Assembly (NCBI GenBank): GCA_050084515.1
Contig: CM114273.1
Span: 8,866,001 to 8,930,000, forward strand
Direction: 5' to 3'
Length of the DNA stretch: 64,000 bases
Origin: Blasia pusilla
Taxonomy: Eukaryota > Marchantiophyta > Marchantiopsida > Blasiales
Shown here: positions 11,165 through 22,800 of the stretch, in pieces
Position numbering within the stretch: position 1 is the stretch's first letter
Layout: the number at the start of each line of letters is the position of its first letter
The notes under the pieces: model-generated
Told to the model about the DNA's origin: nothing
The model's database searches: none
What the model saw: only the letters and a program-made list of their open reading frames with translations
Position numbers and translations under genes: made by a program

Positions 11165-12132
11165 AATGTCACAAACACCTCTTGCATCCGTCTCTGCTCT
11201 GCCAAACCAAGACTGAATACCCAAGTAAGACAATTCAGGTCCATAGCCTGACCCAATACCTGTCTGCGGGATGCCTATGCTATCATAGGCACCGCCGTCG
11301 TTCCTGTAGAGAACCCCATAGCTCGCTCTTGCTTGTCGGTGTTGGGCTCCACCAGTATACCTTCCTGATCATCCCATATCATGCCTGGTCCTCCCTGATG
11401 AAAAGCATGAGATGACGGAAAACTCACCAACATAGGCAATGCTGCCCTCTGCTGGCCCACCCGATTGGCCACTGCCAACAGTGGTTCATCATCACGAGTA
11501 ACAACCTGAGATCACCGCCCTGGATCCAAGATCGCATCCACTGTAAGTAGTGATGGTCTCTAGACACCATCATAAGCCCATCTCAGCAACTCGGATGGTA
11601 AAAAGTTCGTCCACCACAATCGTGGACGGTGTGCGCGCGATCCAACACTCGCCGCATCCAACATCACCATTAGTCCTATCCATGACCGCACTTGATGTAC
11701 ACTCGCCATCACTCGGGCTTGAGTGTTACCTAATAATGGGACGTTCTCCAAAATGTAGGCTGGAGAACATCGATGGGTAGTGTGCAAGTGATGAAGAACT
11801 CGCAACATCTCCCATAATATGGCCGACCTCGGGTCCTGCAAACCAAGTCCCCGACCCACCGAAGAATGATCCTGACATGGCCACCCTGCCACCACCAAGT
11901 ATATCAGATCAACACTATCTAGATGTGGTGCCTCCAACAACAAAATGTTGGCCGACAATACATGCTGATATCCCCTAACTGTAGACACTAGCTGGACTAG
12001 TCTTGACACATGATGAAATTAGACTCTACGTGCAGTCTCATCCCTCTCCACATACAAATACTGCTGTACTCGTACTCCGGCCTGCAACACTGCAGCCAAC
12101 GTTGTACTAATCCCTCCAAAGAGATCTAGTAT
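11165..12132 (-). pseudogene. C5-cytosine DNA methyltransferase domain inside gypsy copy A
   Basis: The minus strand encodes the ordered motifs of a C5-cytosine methyltransferase. Motif I is DLFGGISTTLAAVLQAG (from about 12,126), followed by YLYVERDE. Motif IV is VVAGWPCQDHSSVGRGLGL, with the catalytic Cys codon at 11,877-11,875. Motif VI is YILENVP, and motif VIII is VGSRAHRPRLWWTNF. Near the C-terminus come ERAMGFSTG (motif IX region) and RRQVLGQAMDLNCLTW (motif X). The gene would methylate DNA cytosine using S-adenosylmethionine. The GSRAHRPRLWWTN block looks DNMT3/DRM-like, but the PCQ triad is of the bacterial/DNMT1 type. The frame is broken only by in-frame stops: TAA near 12,020, TAG near 11,560, TGA near 11,515 and TAG near 11,275. 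It lies between the protease and reverse transcriptase of one gypsy element on the same strand, and the same domain is detectable in copy B, so it is part of the element and not a chance insertion. Confidence 0.88.
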
Positions 12133-12900
12133 ACGTACAACCTCCTTGGGATACTGCCACACAATCGGTGTGGTGTCCAAGGGTTTCAATGTCTCCACTC
12201 CTAGAGCACGTGGCAACTCTGTCCCGTCTCACTCTAGAGCATAGGCTCGGCTCCACGCTTGCCTCACGAGCTTGTCTGCTCTTCTCTGCAAATCGATGCT
12301 TGTTCCCCACAAAGCTGAAGAAGTGTCGTCATAGGATGTAGCCATGCTCATCATCGCATGCCACTCCTCAAGACTATCCTCTACAAGAATATCCTTTGCA
12401 TCAGTGTTCCCCTCCAATAAATCTCCAGGCCAACATAATGTGCCACAATAAGTAGCAAGTGCTGTGGTCGACCCTCGGAATGAACTATCAAGTCTCCATG
12501 CATACTGCTCGGGTAGCTGAATGGCTTGTCTCTCACATGACTGCCAACCTCGTCGATAGGAGGCTGTCTCCTCCCAAAAGTCAAGTGTGAACCCTAGAGG
12601 ATACAATACGGTAGCCCCTACCAAAATCATAAGACTTGGCTTGTGTCACAACCGCTCGCGTCTGCAACATCGCACTATATGTAGGATGATCGGGCCGAAT
12701 CCTCACTGCAATCTCATCGCGAGTCATGAACTGTTTCGGGGATGTGCCTTCCAGTGAAGTCTGAATCTAGAATGGACATGGAGAGATCTCACACTTCCGC
12801 AATCCCATCGCTACACATGCCGCCTTCCCCAACATGCATATGAGGGGTTGTGCTCCTGAATCAAGTAGCACTCTCTGCGGTCGATACACAACTTCGCATG
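12133..12900 (-). pseudogene. Gypsy copy A protease and linker to methyltransferase
   Basis: On the minus strand LLDSGAQPLICMLGKAA (Asp codon at 12,860-12,862) is the active-site loop of a retropepsin, the aspartic protease that cuts the Gag-Pol polyprotein. It is followed by a conserved region (TSLEGTSPKQFMTRDEIAV, KSYDILVGATVLYPLGF) and a linker ending KLVRQAWSRAYALE at 12,229. Copy B has the same order with PDSGAQPLMLGKAA and LVRQAWSRASVLE, which confirms that the linker belongs to the element. A stop lies after CPF (about 12,766) and frameshifts occur in the linker, so no functional product is expected. Confidence 0.8.
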
Positions 12901-13199
12901 GACCAACCAACTGGAAAACTCCATCTCAGTTGTCCAAGACAACAACTTCTGGTGAGACAGGTGCACGCTCTATTGCTGGTCTAGTTGGCAACTCCGCCAC
13001 TCTAGCCGCTGCTGCATGCCAACTCTCTATGGCTCTTGTCCTCAGCATCTACTCCAAGGGTATCTCTGCCACATCTCCTATGCGATTCTCAACATTAGAA
13101 GACCCAAACTCATTGCTCTCACAGAGCATCGCCGCCAACCAGAAAACATCAGCTGGTTGACCTCCACATGTCAACAAATCTCTGGCTATAAATGGTGGG

Positions 13200-14785
13200 A
13201 TGCTACACAAAGCCGTCGCCATCTCTCGTAACGTGCCAGTGCTAGGCCGTGTCGAATGCTATAGAGGCCTAGTAGACGTACTCGCCTCACCCGCTCCTCT
13301 AACTGCATCGGCATCTACGACAACAACATTCCTCAAAGGCCATCTAGGGACCATCGATGGGGTCCGAAGAGCCTCCGACAATGTAGAAGACTGGTGAAGT
13401 CTAGCATGCCTGCCAGCTTCTCCCCTCTAGGGATCCAACTCCACATCTGATCCTTGTAACTCAGAAACTCTCATCGCGCCTCTCGTAACCATTGCATCTG
13501 CATCCACTTGTGCAGTGTTGCACAAAAATCCCATACCTCCTAGATCTCCCGCCATATCTTGGGCCTGAGCAGATCCGTAAGTCGACGCGCCCCACCCCCT
13601 GCACATGATGTAGATGCCAGCTGGGCCGTCATAGCATGAAGGCGTTGTTCCAACTGAGCAATCCTTGCCAAAGCTGCATGTGATGCAAGTGCTGCACTCG
13701 CTCTGGCAGGTGGTGGGGTTCTGCCTCCACCACGTCCTCGACCTCCTACACCTCATCCTCTGCCACCTCCAGGTCCTTGATCTCCCTCTAGGCGCAGCTC
13801 GGGGTGGAGCTCAAAACATCTCTCACGTGTGTGCCCATATCTCTGGAAATGATCACAATGAGGTAAGGGTGGCCTCCCTTGGGCCGCCTCATATACTGTT
13901 GATAGTGCTGCGTGCACTCCACTCTGCTTTCTACAATCTCATTGACGATGTGATCCTCCACACGTCTAACAAGAAATACCTAAGCCCTACTGCCCAGCGT
14001 ATGACTGAACTGGTCGTGGATTGGCTCTTGGTATCCTCCCGTAGCCCTCGGTCCCATGACTCTTTTTAAGTAGTGCGTTGCGGCACAGATGGAGACACCG
14101 TCACTCATGTCGTCTCCTTTGAAGATGACGTGCCTGTCATCAAAACTCTCTCCTCAAGTATGTTGAGCTCAATCCGCTCCGCCAACAGAAATACAAACTT
14201 GAGAGTAGGCAAACCAACATGTAAGAGAGTTGCATCTCGCACTCTCTTCCACAACTCACCATCTAGTATCGCATACCAGAACTGAACCGCTTGCACCTCT
14301 GTCACACCCTGAGTTGCTGTGATCAATTGTCAGAGCCGTGCATAGGCCTCTCGAAGACTCTCTCCCGCTCTCCGCTGAAACTCATGAATTGACTTCAGCT
14401 TATCGAGCGGGTGGTACTTGGCTGTTCACACTCGTAAGACTCGGGTCGACAACTCCTCCAAGTGTCTCCTCCATGCGGTTAGTGGGTCCTACTGTAGCTG
14501 CCACATCATAAATCGCATGCCCTATGAGGGACACATATCTTGGAGACCAAAATAGTCTCCACACCTCGATCTCCTCCTCATGGAGAATCCAAAACTAGTG
14601 ATAATCATCCATGGGAGAGCCCTCGAGATGCTGAAAAAGTCCCTTCCATGCCATAAAAGGGTCGAATCTCTACTGGTTCCGCATCCTCTGTGCATTGCAC
14701 CAGCTATCGAACTCCTCCATAAAATCATCCAACTCGATGGTTCCCACCATGCCTGAGAACCGTCAGGGTCCCCTTGTAGAGACCC
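13200..14785 (-). pseudogene. Gypsy copy A gag
   Basis: Minus-strand translation gives a capsid-like region, MVGTIELDDFMEEFD... then RFDPFMAWKGLFQHLEGSPM (14.75-14.6 kb), a second block VTEVQAVQFWYAILDGELWK (14.3 kb), and a zinc-knuckle-like CDHFQRYGHTRERCF (13.83 kb) in which the GHxxxxC half is kept and the first half is degraded. A coiled-coil-prone IAQLEQRLHAMTAQLA (13.65 kb) and the block GMGFLCNTAQVDADAM...VELDP (13.5-13.43 kb) follow. Copy B contains matching blocks in the same order (LREAFTRMRRLIIATYGVT, CHRYGHTR, INQLEQSMATM, GLRFMCGVAQVEV...VEIDP). Gag packages element RNA. The frame is broken by several stops and shifts. The long plus-strand frames over this region are shadows. Confidence 0.75.
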
Positions 14786-15333
14786 ATACGTATCGCGATC
14801 TTCCGTGTCCCACAAAATGGTATGGCGACACTCGTGACACTTCGTGGCCTCTCGGGTAACTCAGAATCCGCCGACGTCACCTCTGGAGTAACTACAACTC
14901 GCGGCTGAGGTGGTTCCTCGTGTGGAAACCCTCAATACCTAGCCCCACTCTGTGTAAATCCTCCGCCACTTCTACCACTACCACGCTCCCCAATACTATA
15001 TGGATGCGCCGTGGTGAAACCTGCAAACTACTATGACTCACTCCCGAGCCACTAGCTCTGCACTAGACAATGTCCAAATGGTGGACACGCCCCCACTTAT
15101 CTCACTTGAGATTAACACTCGGCGAAAAGCCCGCACACTAAGTCGCTCCCAACTAGTGTGGTATACATCCATCCCACCAAGCTCTCTACAATAGTCATGG
15201 TAGTGCCGTGCACTCACCAACTCACTAATCCACAATGTGTGTCACCAAAAAATCACCCCTCAAACATCTCCATAAGCAGCAAGGAAAGTGAATAAATTTC
15301 CCTGTGTGCAATAGCTAATCATCACTTCCTTGT

Positions 15334-15430
15334 GGGTGTGTTGGTAACACAACATGTAAAAGAACTCTCTAGTTAAGCACACTTTGGAGGAATAGAAGTG
15401 GGATGGGTGACTTGGAAGTTATGCTGAAAT
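15334..15430 (+). repeat. 5S rRNA-derived sequence (Cassandra-like LTR or 5S pseudogene)
   Basis: The plus strand carries AGAACTCtctAGTTAAGCaC, then GGGATGGGTGACttgGAAGT. These align in order and spacing with the 3' two-thirds of plant 5S rRNA, covering the internal promoter elements (box A AGTTAAGCRYGCTTGG and box C around GGGATGGGTGAC). A GGGTGTG at 15,334 could match the 5S start, but the region between is shortened by about 12 bases. Plant Cassandra TRIM elements carry 5S sequences in their LTRs, so a Cassandra-like LTR is the favoured reading; a decayed 5S gene or a 5S-derived SINE are alternatives. It is not an intact 5S gene. Confidence 0.65.
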
Positions 15431-15460
15431 GGATGAGCATCGGCTTGCCAAGTCCTCACG

Positions 15461-15604
15461 CCCGCAAGGAAGCTGGTGCCTCGTGCCTTCGACGCCTATC
15501 ACACTCACTCGCACCTTTGACACCTCTCCCGCAAGGAAGCTGGCTTGCTGGTGCCTCGTGCCTTCGACGCCTATCACGCTCACTCGCACCTTTGACACCT
15601 CTCA
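15461..15604. repeat. Two-copy tandem repeat, 67 and 77 bp
   Basis: Unit 1 (15,461-15,527) and unit 2 (15,528-15,604) both begin CCCGCAAGGAAGCTGG and end GCACCTTTGACACCTCT. Unit 2 contains an extra TGGCTTGC-type duplication of about 10 bp. The two units are otherwise almost identical, so the duplication is recent. Frames reading through it are repeat artefacts. Confidence 0.9.
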
Positions 15605-15689
15605 TGCCTCGAAGCCGAGAATACCCGTGATTCACCCGCCTCACCTCCCGCTCACTTCTCCGCCACGCTTCATTGCGCCGCGCCAAAAT

Positions 15690-17400
15690 TGCATGTGAAT
15701 GGGAACTTCAGTCCCGATTTCGCGCTGCGCCATATACGTCGGATCCGTAGGAGACTAAGTTGGGAATGGGAACTTCAGTTTTGATTCTCGCCTGCACCGA
15801 AAGAGACTACCTCGGGATAGAAAAGGGCGACGGACTGATCCCTATGCGAACTTGGGTTCCGATTGCTGCTCCGCTTTGCCAACTCGCCTGAAACTTGGGC
15901 GTATGAAAATCCTTCACTTGAAAGAGTGCCGAATTGGAACTTCAATTCTAAACCCTCTTGGCTCACTCCTTCCTTCACAATGCATGACAAAATTGGAACA
16001 TCAGTTCCAATTTCCCACTCCTCCCTCTCTGCTTCGCATGCCGCGCCACGCCTTGGTAGGGAGAGCCGCGCCCACTTGACACTCCATTGATTGGAACTAC
16101 ACTTTTGATTCTTTCTCCTTCCTCCCTCACCACGCCTGAAGAAGAGCTGTGCCCCACTTGAGAGGCCATAGAATAGGAACTTCAATTCTGATTCTCCTCT
16201 CCTTCCTCTGAATGCCGTGTTGAAACTAAGAGTCACGCCGACCTCACTCCTTCCAATTGCTCACTCCTCCCTCTTTGCTTCACGCGCTGCGCCGCACCTT
16301 GGTAGGGAGATCCGCGCCCACTTGACACTCTGCGGATTGGAACTACACTTCCGACTCTTTCTCCTTTGTCCCTCGCCACGCCTGAAGAAGAGCCATGCCC
16401 CACTTGAGAGGCCACCAAATAGGAACTTCAGTTCTGATTCTCCTCTCCTTCCTCTAAACGCCATGTTGAAACTGAGAGTTACGCCCACCTCACTCCTTGG
16501 GCTGTGCCAAAGGGGATCAGAACTTGGGTTCTGATTGCCCTCACTATCCTCTCCACCTCCCTGAAGAGAACCCAAAAAACTAGAGTTCTGATTGTCTCCT
16601 TCCTGTCATCTCCACCTCCCTGTAGAGAAGACACACCACAACTCGAGCAAAATGGGAACTAGAGTTCTGATTGCCTCCTTCCTATCCTCTCCACCTCCAT
16701 GTAGAGAAGACCCACAGGTGAAGATCGGAATGGGAACTGAAGTTCCAAGTGCCTCCTCACTTCACTTCACTTCCCTACACTGCTGCACTGTGCCATGCTG
16801 TAGTCAGTTGCGTTGAGACGCTCCACTTTTCTCCAACTGATACAGAATTGGAACTTGAGTTCCCAATCCTCCTTGCTTCCTTATCACTCCTGCTGTGCCA
16901 ATCTCTGCTACGCCGTTGAGATGATCAACATGAAGGTGAACCACGCCTTGGCTCAACTGTGCTTGAAATGGAACTTGAGTTCAAAATCCCTTTTGCAGCT
17001 CCTTGTCACCCTTGCCGCGCCCTTCAGATGACTTGGCCCTTGCTGCTGAATTAGATCTTCAGTTCCAATTTCTACTTCGCCGCTTTGCTCCAAACTGCCT
17101 CTTGGGAGGGATCTCTTGAATCAAAACTTCAGTTCTCATGCCTCCCTCAACTCCACCAACTCTATGGCTAGCAGTCCTAGTTACATTGCAGTAACGGCTC
17201 CAAACTAGTGGCACTAGTTCCTCCATACTAGCGGCACCCCAAACCTTTCTCAACCTCTCATCGAGGGGAAGCTACATGGTAGCTTCTTTGCCTTTCCTAA
17301 ACCACGTTCACAAGGGAAATCGGAACTTCAGTTCCGATTGAATGAAGAGCTCTCCTCCTTCTCATTTTCCAAAAAAGGGCTATCAGAACTTAAGTTTTGA
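15690..17400. repeat. Array of dispersed GGAACTTCAGTTCC-type palindromes
   Basis: About 19 variants of a 14-bp near-palindrome GGAACTTCAGTTCC, usually extended to GATTGGAACTTCAGTTCCGA, occur at irregular spacings of roughly 60-110 bp. Approximate centres are 15.70, 15.77, 15.85, 15.93, 15.99, 16.10, 16.17, 16.34, 16.42, 16.52, 16.58, 16.66, 16.73, 16.85, 16.97, 17.06, 17.13, 17.32 and 17.38 kb. They are separated by pyrimidine-rich CTCCTTCCTC-like spacers and CCACGCC/CGCGCC words. The frames on both strands are fragments of this repeat. It lies just upstream of gypsy copy A (minus) and could be its 5' untranslated or LTR region, but that is inference. Confidence 0.75.
16013..16500. repeat. 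Tandem duplication, about 246-bp unit
   Basis: Units 16,013-16,258 and 16,259-16,500 share the same order of blocks: CTTGGTAGGGAGA, CGCCCACTTGACACTC, CACGCCTGAAGAAGAGC, CCCCACTTGAGAGGCCA and two palindromes each. They differ by scattered substitutions and a few small indels. This is the best-preserved segment of the larger palindrome array. Confidence 0.85.
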
Positions 17401-19800
17401 TGCCTCGCATAACATCTCCAATGCTACTCTTCTACCCTTTCCACACCGATGATCCGCTCATCTAAGGAAATCTATGTGGCTATGGGAATCTTTTAGAATC
17501 TTTCTCAAACGAGCTTCGTTTCTGGTCCCGTTTTCATTGTTGGACTCAAATTTTTGCGATCTTTCCAATGGAAAATTCAGCTCTCACAAAATTGTACACA
17601 ATCAAACACCATTGTGCCCTACTTACATTCACTTCTTGCTTGATTTTCCTCTTGCCCAACATTTATCCGATTTGGTCCAAAATCAAGCACACCTCACTCA
17701 AAATTAGCAACAAAGTGCCCACACACTTGCTGACTTGCCCACACTCAATCAGGTCACAATTGACACTGATTTCCTCACCAGAATTATCTCAGGAACTCCG
17801 TCCCTACAATCTGATCCTCAATTGATCCACTCTTGAGCAACTCCACAAAGATTGAGAAGCCTCCCCCTCTTCAAATCTTGTCACATCTGTTGCATTGCAT
17901 AGATTTCTCAATTCTGAAAATCTCTCTTCGATTTCAGCAATTCTTCTTCCCCATGTCCTTCCGCATGGTCAACATACACTAGCTTGCAATTCCTGGCAAC
18001 CCCACATCACCACAATTGTGCTCTATACCACAAATTGAGTCTGACTTCCTCTTCTATTCAAAACCAGCGTGCATCTCCTTAGGATATAAAGTTGAATACG
18101 AACTGTAAACTCTGATGAAATCTGCAATCAACCGTGCTTCATCCAAACAACCATACTCATGATTCTGACACACACTAGTGTGACAGCAAGAGAAAGTATA
18201 CGTAAGGATTCCCAAAATATGTGATCTCCTTATTGATCACTCCTAGCCCACTCTTCAAGAGAGAATCCACGCTCAATACATGCACGTCGTATGTAGTGTA
18301 TCACGGATCCCAAAAAGGGTCTCCAATCCTAAGGAGATAAGCTCCAAATGAGACTCATCCGAGGTATACTCCCATGGGCACCTCCATGGATGAGATGTAC
18401 ACACAAGTCACCTCCCTGTATGGAGGTGCCCAAGTCACCTGTGTGTACATGTCACCTCCCTCCTAGCAGGTCACTACCAACCTGTAGTACACCCATACTA
18501 GCTCCCTAACAACTACACATGTGGTCCCCTCATGAGACCAACTACCAACTAACTCATGATCCTATAGGTCCAAGTGGAGCCATACATGGCTGGGAAGGTC
18601 AACCTCTCCAAGGTTGCCACTCCTCATAAAGGGAAGGGTGACCTACACTCGTAAGTCATCTCCTAAGAGCATGTCACATATGACCTCTCAAAATAGGGAA
18701 GTACAAGACCCCTCTAAGGCCTCGATACTATCTTGCCCTACGCCTCATCTACCATGACATACTCTAGGCTTTTGCGATCAGATGGGTTTGGAACTAATGC
18801 CCACTTTCAAATCCTTTCCAAGTAAGTCCATCTAACATTTGCGTAAGCATCCCCGATAGCAAGGTTGTATGTCACATAGCTCATTTTTTTCACAATAATT
18901 TCTAGGGTAGAGATTTATGTGGCTATGCTAAAAGCAAGATTCTTAAGCCATGTTGTCAACTTCGGTGCTATGTCAGCCTATGTGCCTAACATGTTTTTTG
19001 GTTCATGAGGCTACCATCTCTGAGGCGAGACTAAGCACTCATGATCCCATAAAGCATTTTCCCAATCTCTAACCCCAATGTATGGCTCAGAGTTGGATCC
19101 AATTTCTTTTAATGCATATTCCTAGCATGAAAATCAGTATCAAAAACTCCACAATTGTGTACAATCTCCATGGTAACAAGCAGGGCAACATAAGCTGTTG
19201 ACATTTGATTACACCACGAGACGTCTTATCTTTTGCAACTCTCCTAAAATCGTCCCCTCGTTCTTCAAAGTATGGCATGGGTGCATCCAATTTTCAAGAT
19301 GCCCACCATTTGAGTGTTGATAGATGGCACGTTGTGGATCCTAGATCAACCTTCCCACCATGGGACCCATCCCTCAATGTAAAATAGATACAAATATCTC
19401 CTTACTCATCTATATTATTGTGGGAGAGTGCCTTCTTGATTTGCAAACACCTCTCTGTTTGACACGTGGCAACTGGGTAGCAAGAAAATATTTCTCCTTA
19501 TACGGGCAATAAGAAAAAAGTTTGAAATTCAGTGCAGCATTATTAATCCCTTCCCTTCAGGAGCTATACACTAACAAAAGCTCTTCAAACACTTTTTTAT
19601 TTCCCGTGCATGGCACAGTCACCTTACTAGTCATTGATTGTCTTAAACACATCCAAGATGCTTCCTCAAACACCTTCATGCAATAGTAACTATCTTCACT
19701 AAAGCCAAGGGTTTGGCTTATTTACAATGATATATGGTTCCGTGTTAACCTAAGCCCAAAGTATCCTCAGGGTCATGTCCTACTACTATATCCTTGTCAA
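17401..19800. other. Unassigned DNA with one compound hairpin
   Basis: No coding similarity was found. Short frames (17474-17707, 17568-17825, 19087-19290) overlap and have no recognisable motifs. At 18,395-18,450 ATGTACACACA pairs with TGTGTGTACAT, enclosing a second stem CACCTCC/GGAGGTG; this is the only ordered structure I see. Confidence 0.35.
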
Positions 19801-22800
19801 AAATTCACATACATCTTCGTGGATCTGCCAATGTCTTCCCCACGAGAGTATTATGTCCCTTAAAAAGATGTTGAGCATTTTTTAACTCTACACTCAATCT
19901 GTCTAGTAGAGTTTTCTCTACAACGATGGGCTTCTTCTTGTTATCTGTCTTGAGATCAACATACACTCTCTCCAAGTAAACACCTTTTTGGGAACAATAT
20001 ACAGAACCTCTCAACCTCTTTGACATCGACTTCCAGGTTCCTTGCCTTTGAAACTCTCGTAGACAATCTTTGCAATTCAATTGCGTAGTCATGGACTCGA
20101 TCATGGAAACCATCCATACTCTTCAAAATTAAGGATCGTCTATTATCTAATGTAAGCTAGAAAAAGCAGTCTAGCGATGCCTCTCTTACAAATATGTTAA
20201 AGTTATTCCTCAAATTGACTCTTTTCCTCTTGGCACTATCACTGGACTCCATTCGTTTATCTCCCGCTCCGATGACTCAACCCTTTTAAAGATATAGGTC
20301 AGAGGAGAAGATAGGGATTTTTTACTAAACCAATGAAAGAAATCTAAAGGTGTAGATTAGGAAGTATTGAAAGTGTAACAATTGGTGTGGCGATAACAAT
20401 GGCTCGATCAATGTACACAAGCATGAATGATGGAATAGGGAATCTAGGTTTAGGGTTTAGCACTCAAAGGGAATATAGGCGCGCTAAGTTAAGTTTCCTT
20501 GACCATCTCCACATCCCCAATGTGCTAAGGAAAGCCAATGAAATAAATCTAAACTTGAGACCATGATTTGGAATTCTCAAAATCAGCAAACAAGTTTAGT
20601 GACACAAGAGAATTCCACACTCATAACCTCTCACCTAATGCAGAATAAATTAGAGTTTGTTAAAGACACAACAAGTAGTGCAAATATCTAAATATCTCCA
20701 AAGGCACATAACGGATTTCTCCAAAATTCCTCGCAACCTTGAAATCCCTTAGCTCTCAAGGCACGAATGAAATTTGGGGCCTAATCCAAAGGTAATCTGC
20801 TCTCAAAGAAAATGAGGAAAATTAATATGAAAAATTGAGAGAAAATGTGAGGTACTTAGTCCCTAATCACCCCCTTATGAGCATTTTGGGCCTCACTTAT
20901 GGGCCCTTTTCTTATGGGTTTATGTTTCATACCCATTTAAAGAGTTAGGAAGGGGGAGGTAAGTTCGCACTTAGCCTCCACCAATCAAAGTCCGCCACCC
21001 GTCCTCACGAGATTTGTGGGATGTGGGCCGAGTGCAAGCTTGGAGGACACGTACAACAATGCCACATAGCAAGCTAGGATTGGAGGATTGGATGCAAGCT
21101 TGGTGTTGCCCTCTTGCGGGCTTGACATGGAGTGGACGTGCCAAATCAAGGAGGTCCGGAATGCAGGCCTGACATGGGCCCAACTTGTTCGTGACGCGGG
21201 CTAGAAATTGGACAACCTCTACCCAAAATACCTGAGCAAGGGCGGAACGTTTATTCGACGCAAGCTTGAGTGCAAGCCGTGGGTATCCAAGCCCATGAAG
21301 CCCGCACTCAGGTGTGCACGGACATGTCCGCTTGCAACCTTGCCCTCGGGAGATCATAGATGAGGTGACCTCTACCCATAATAATGTCCAATTCATGACG
21401 CAACCTCTTGAAAATCTGAGGGTTGCTGCAAAGCTCCATGAATCCCCATTTGATCGACCAGAGAGGTCTCAATAGCTGCGACATTGATGTTAAGCATGAT
21501 GTACGTTACATTTTCCTCGTCAATGTCCTTATTTTTCTCCACTTCAAAAATGTAGTCTATGCCGATCTTCTCAGTTTGAAGTTGGGCGGCCATGACCTTC
21601 TTGCGCACTTGCTCTTCTCAATGAAATCATTTTTGAAGATATCACTAAGCTTCTTTCAGGTTTGTTCATCATAAGGGTTGTCTTCAGCCTTGCAAGCTAG
21701 TCGTAAAATTCTAGCTTGATGGGACTTTTTTCCTTGAGGTCTTATTAATCAGAGTCTTGTTGCTCTTTGAATAGTGATTCTGATGAAAGCCTCAACTGTA
21801 GTTGTGGAATGCTGAAACATATGACCGGAGAAGGTGAGAGATATTAAGATGATGGTATCTTTATGCTCAATTGTAAATCCAATGGAGATTGCAGAAATGG
21901 ATTGAGTCTGCACTCTTCTTGCTATCCCGCTTCCAAGAGTGCGTTTTTTTTTTACTTTGAGTGTCTCTCAAAATGCCTTGCAAGAATTGCCATGCCTTTC
22001 GTTGTAGATCAAGGCATGGGTATGTCTGGCAAGGTAGTAGAACGACGCTTCACAAAGGCCATGTTATCGTTTCTTGTCTCGGGGGACTTCTTCTTTGTTC
22101 ACATGTAACCTTACCGATGGGCTAGAGGTTGGGTTAGGCTGAAGGAATTGTTTACGCTTTATAGACCTCCATTGGAGGAGGCTAGGTCAGGTCCGTATGG
22201 ACGAAAATCCACAAAATGGCCGCTTGGTTCTTACAAATGTAGACTTACAAGTTGGTAACTTGGTACTCGCCAAGAAAGCCGTGAATTTAAAGAGGAGGAA
22301 GTAGTTCTTTAAAATTGGATGTCATACTATCCTTTGGTAGGAGACACCAATCTATACTATAATGCGAGGAAGGGGGGGTTACCTCTTTTGGAAAAATAAA
22401 TTCCCAAAGAATTGAAGCCCTCCATATATATGAGGATGGGGGGGTTACTAATTGGGGACATGAAACAAAATAGGGGGGAAAGTTAAATGAAGTGAAGCTT
22501 TCCAGCATTTTGATCTCTAATATGGTTTCCTGGATCTAATCTCGACCTAATTTGTGTATTGTGCCCTGGTTGGAATCAATCCGAGAAATATGTCAAGGAA
22601 CCATTGGACGGGTGCACGGACACATGTTGTGAATAGGTGCACCTGTTACGTTTTGACACCTACAAGAAGTTCGACCGCCATTCGAGGCTTTGGAGTGTAG
22701 ATAAATATTTGTTACTCTCCCGATGTTTTCTACCTTCGAGAAGGAAGTAGCGGACCACATAGCGGGAGAGGAACCGGGGTGGAAGCTCCGAGCACGATTT

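Noticed and set aside
15403-16575. Many overlapping ORFs of 60-150 codons on both strands
   Set aside because: They are open only because the DNA is a tandem, GC-richer repeat; no shared codon bias or domain.
20449-20461. Telomere-like TTTAGGGTTTAG
   Set aside because: Fewer than two full repeats; a telobox-like word at most, not an interstitial telomere. The same applies near 56,205.
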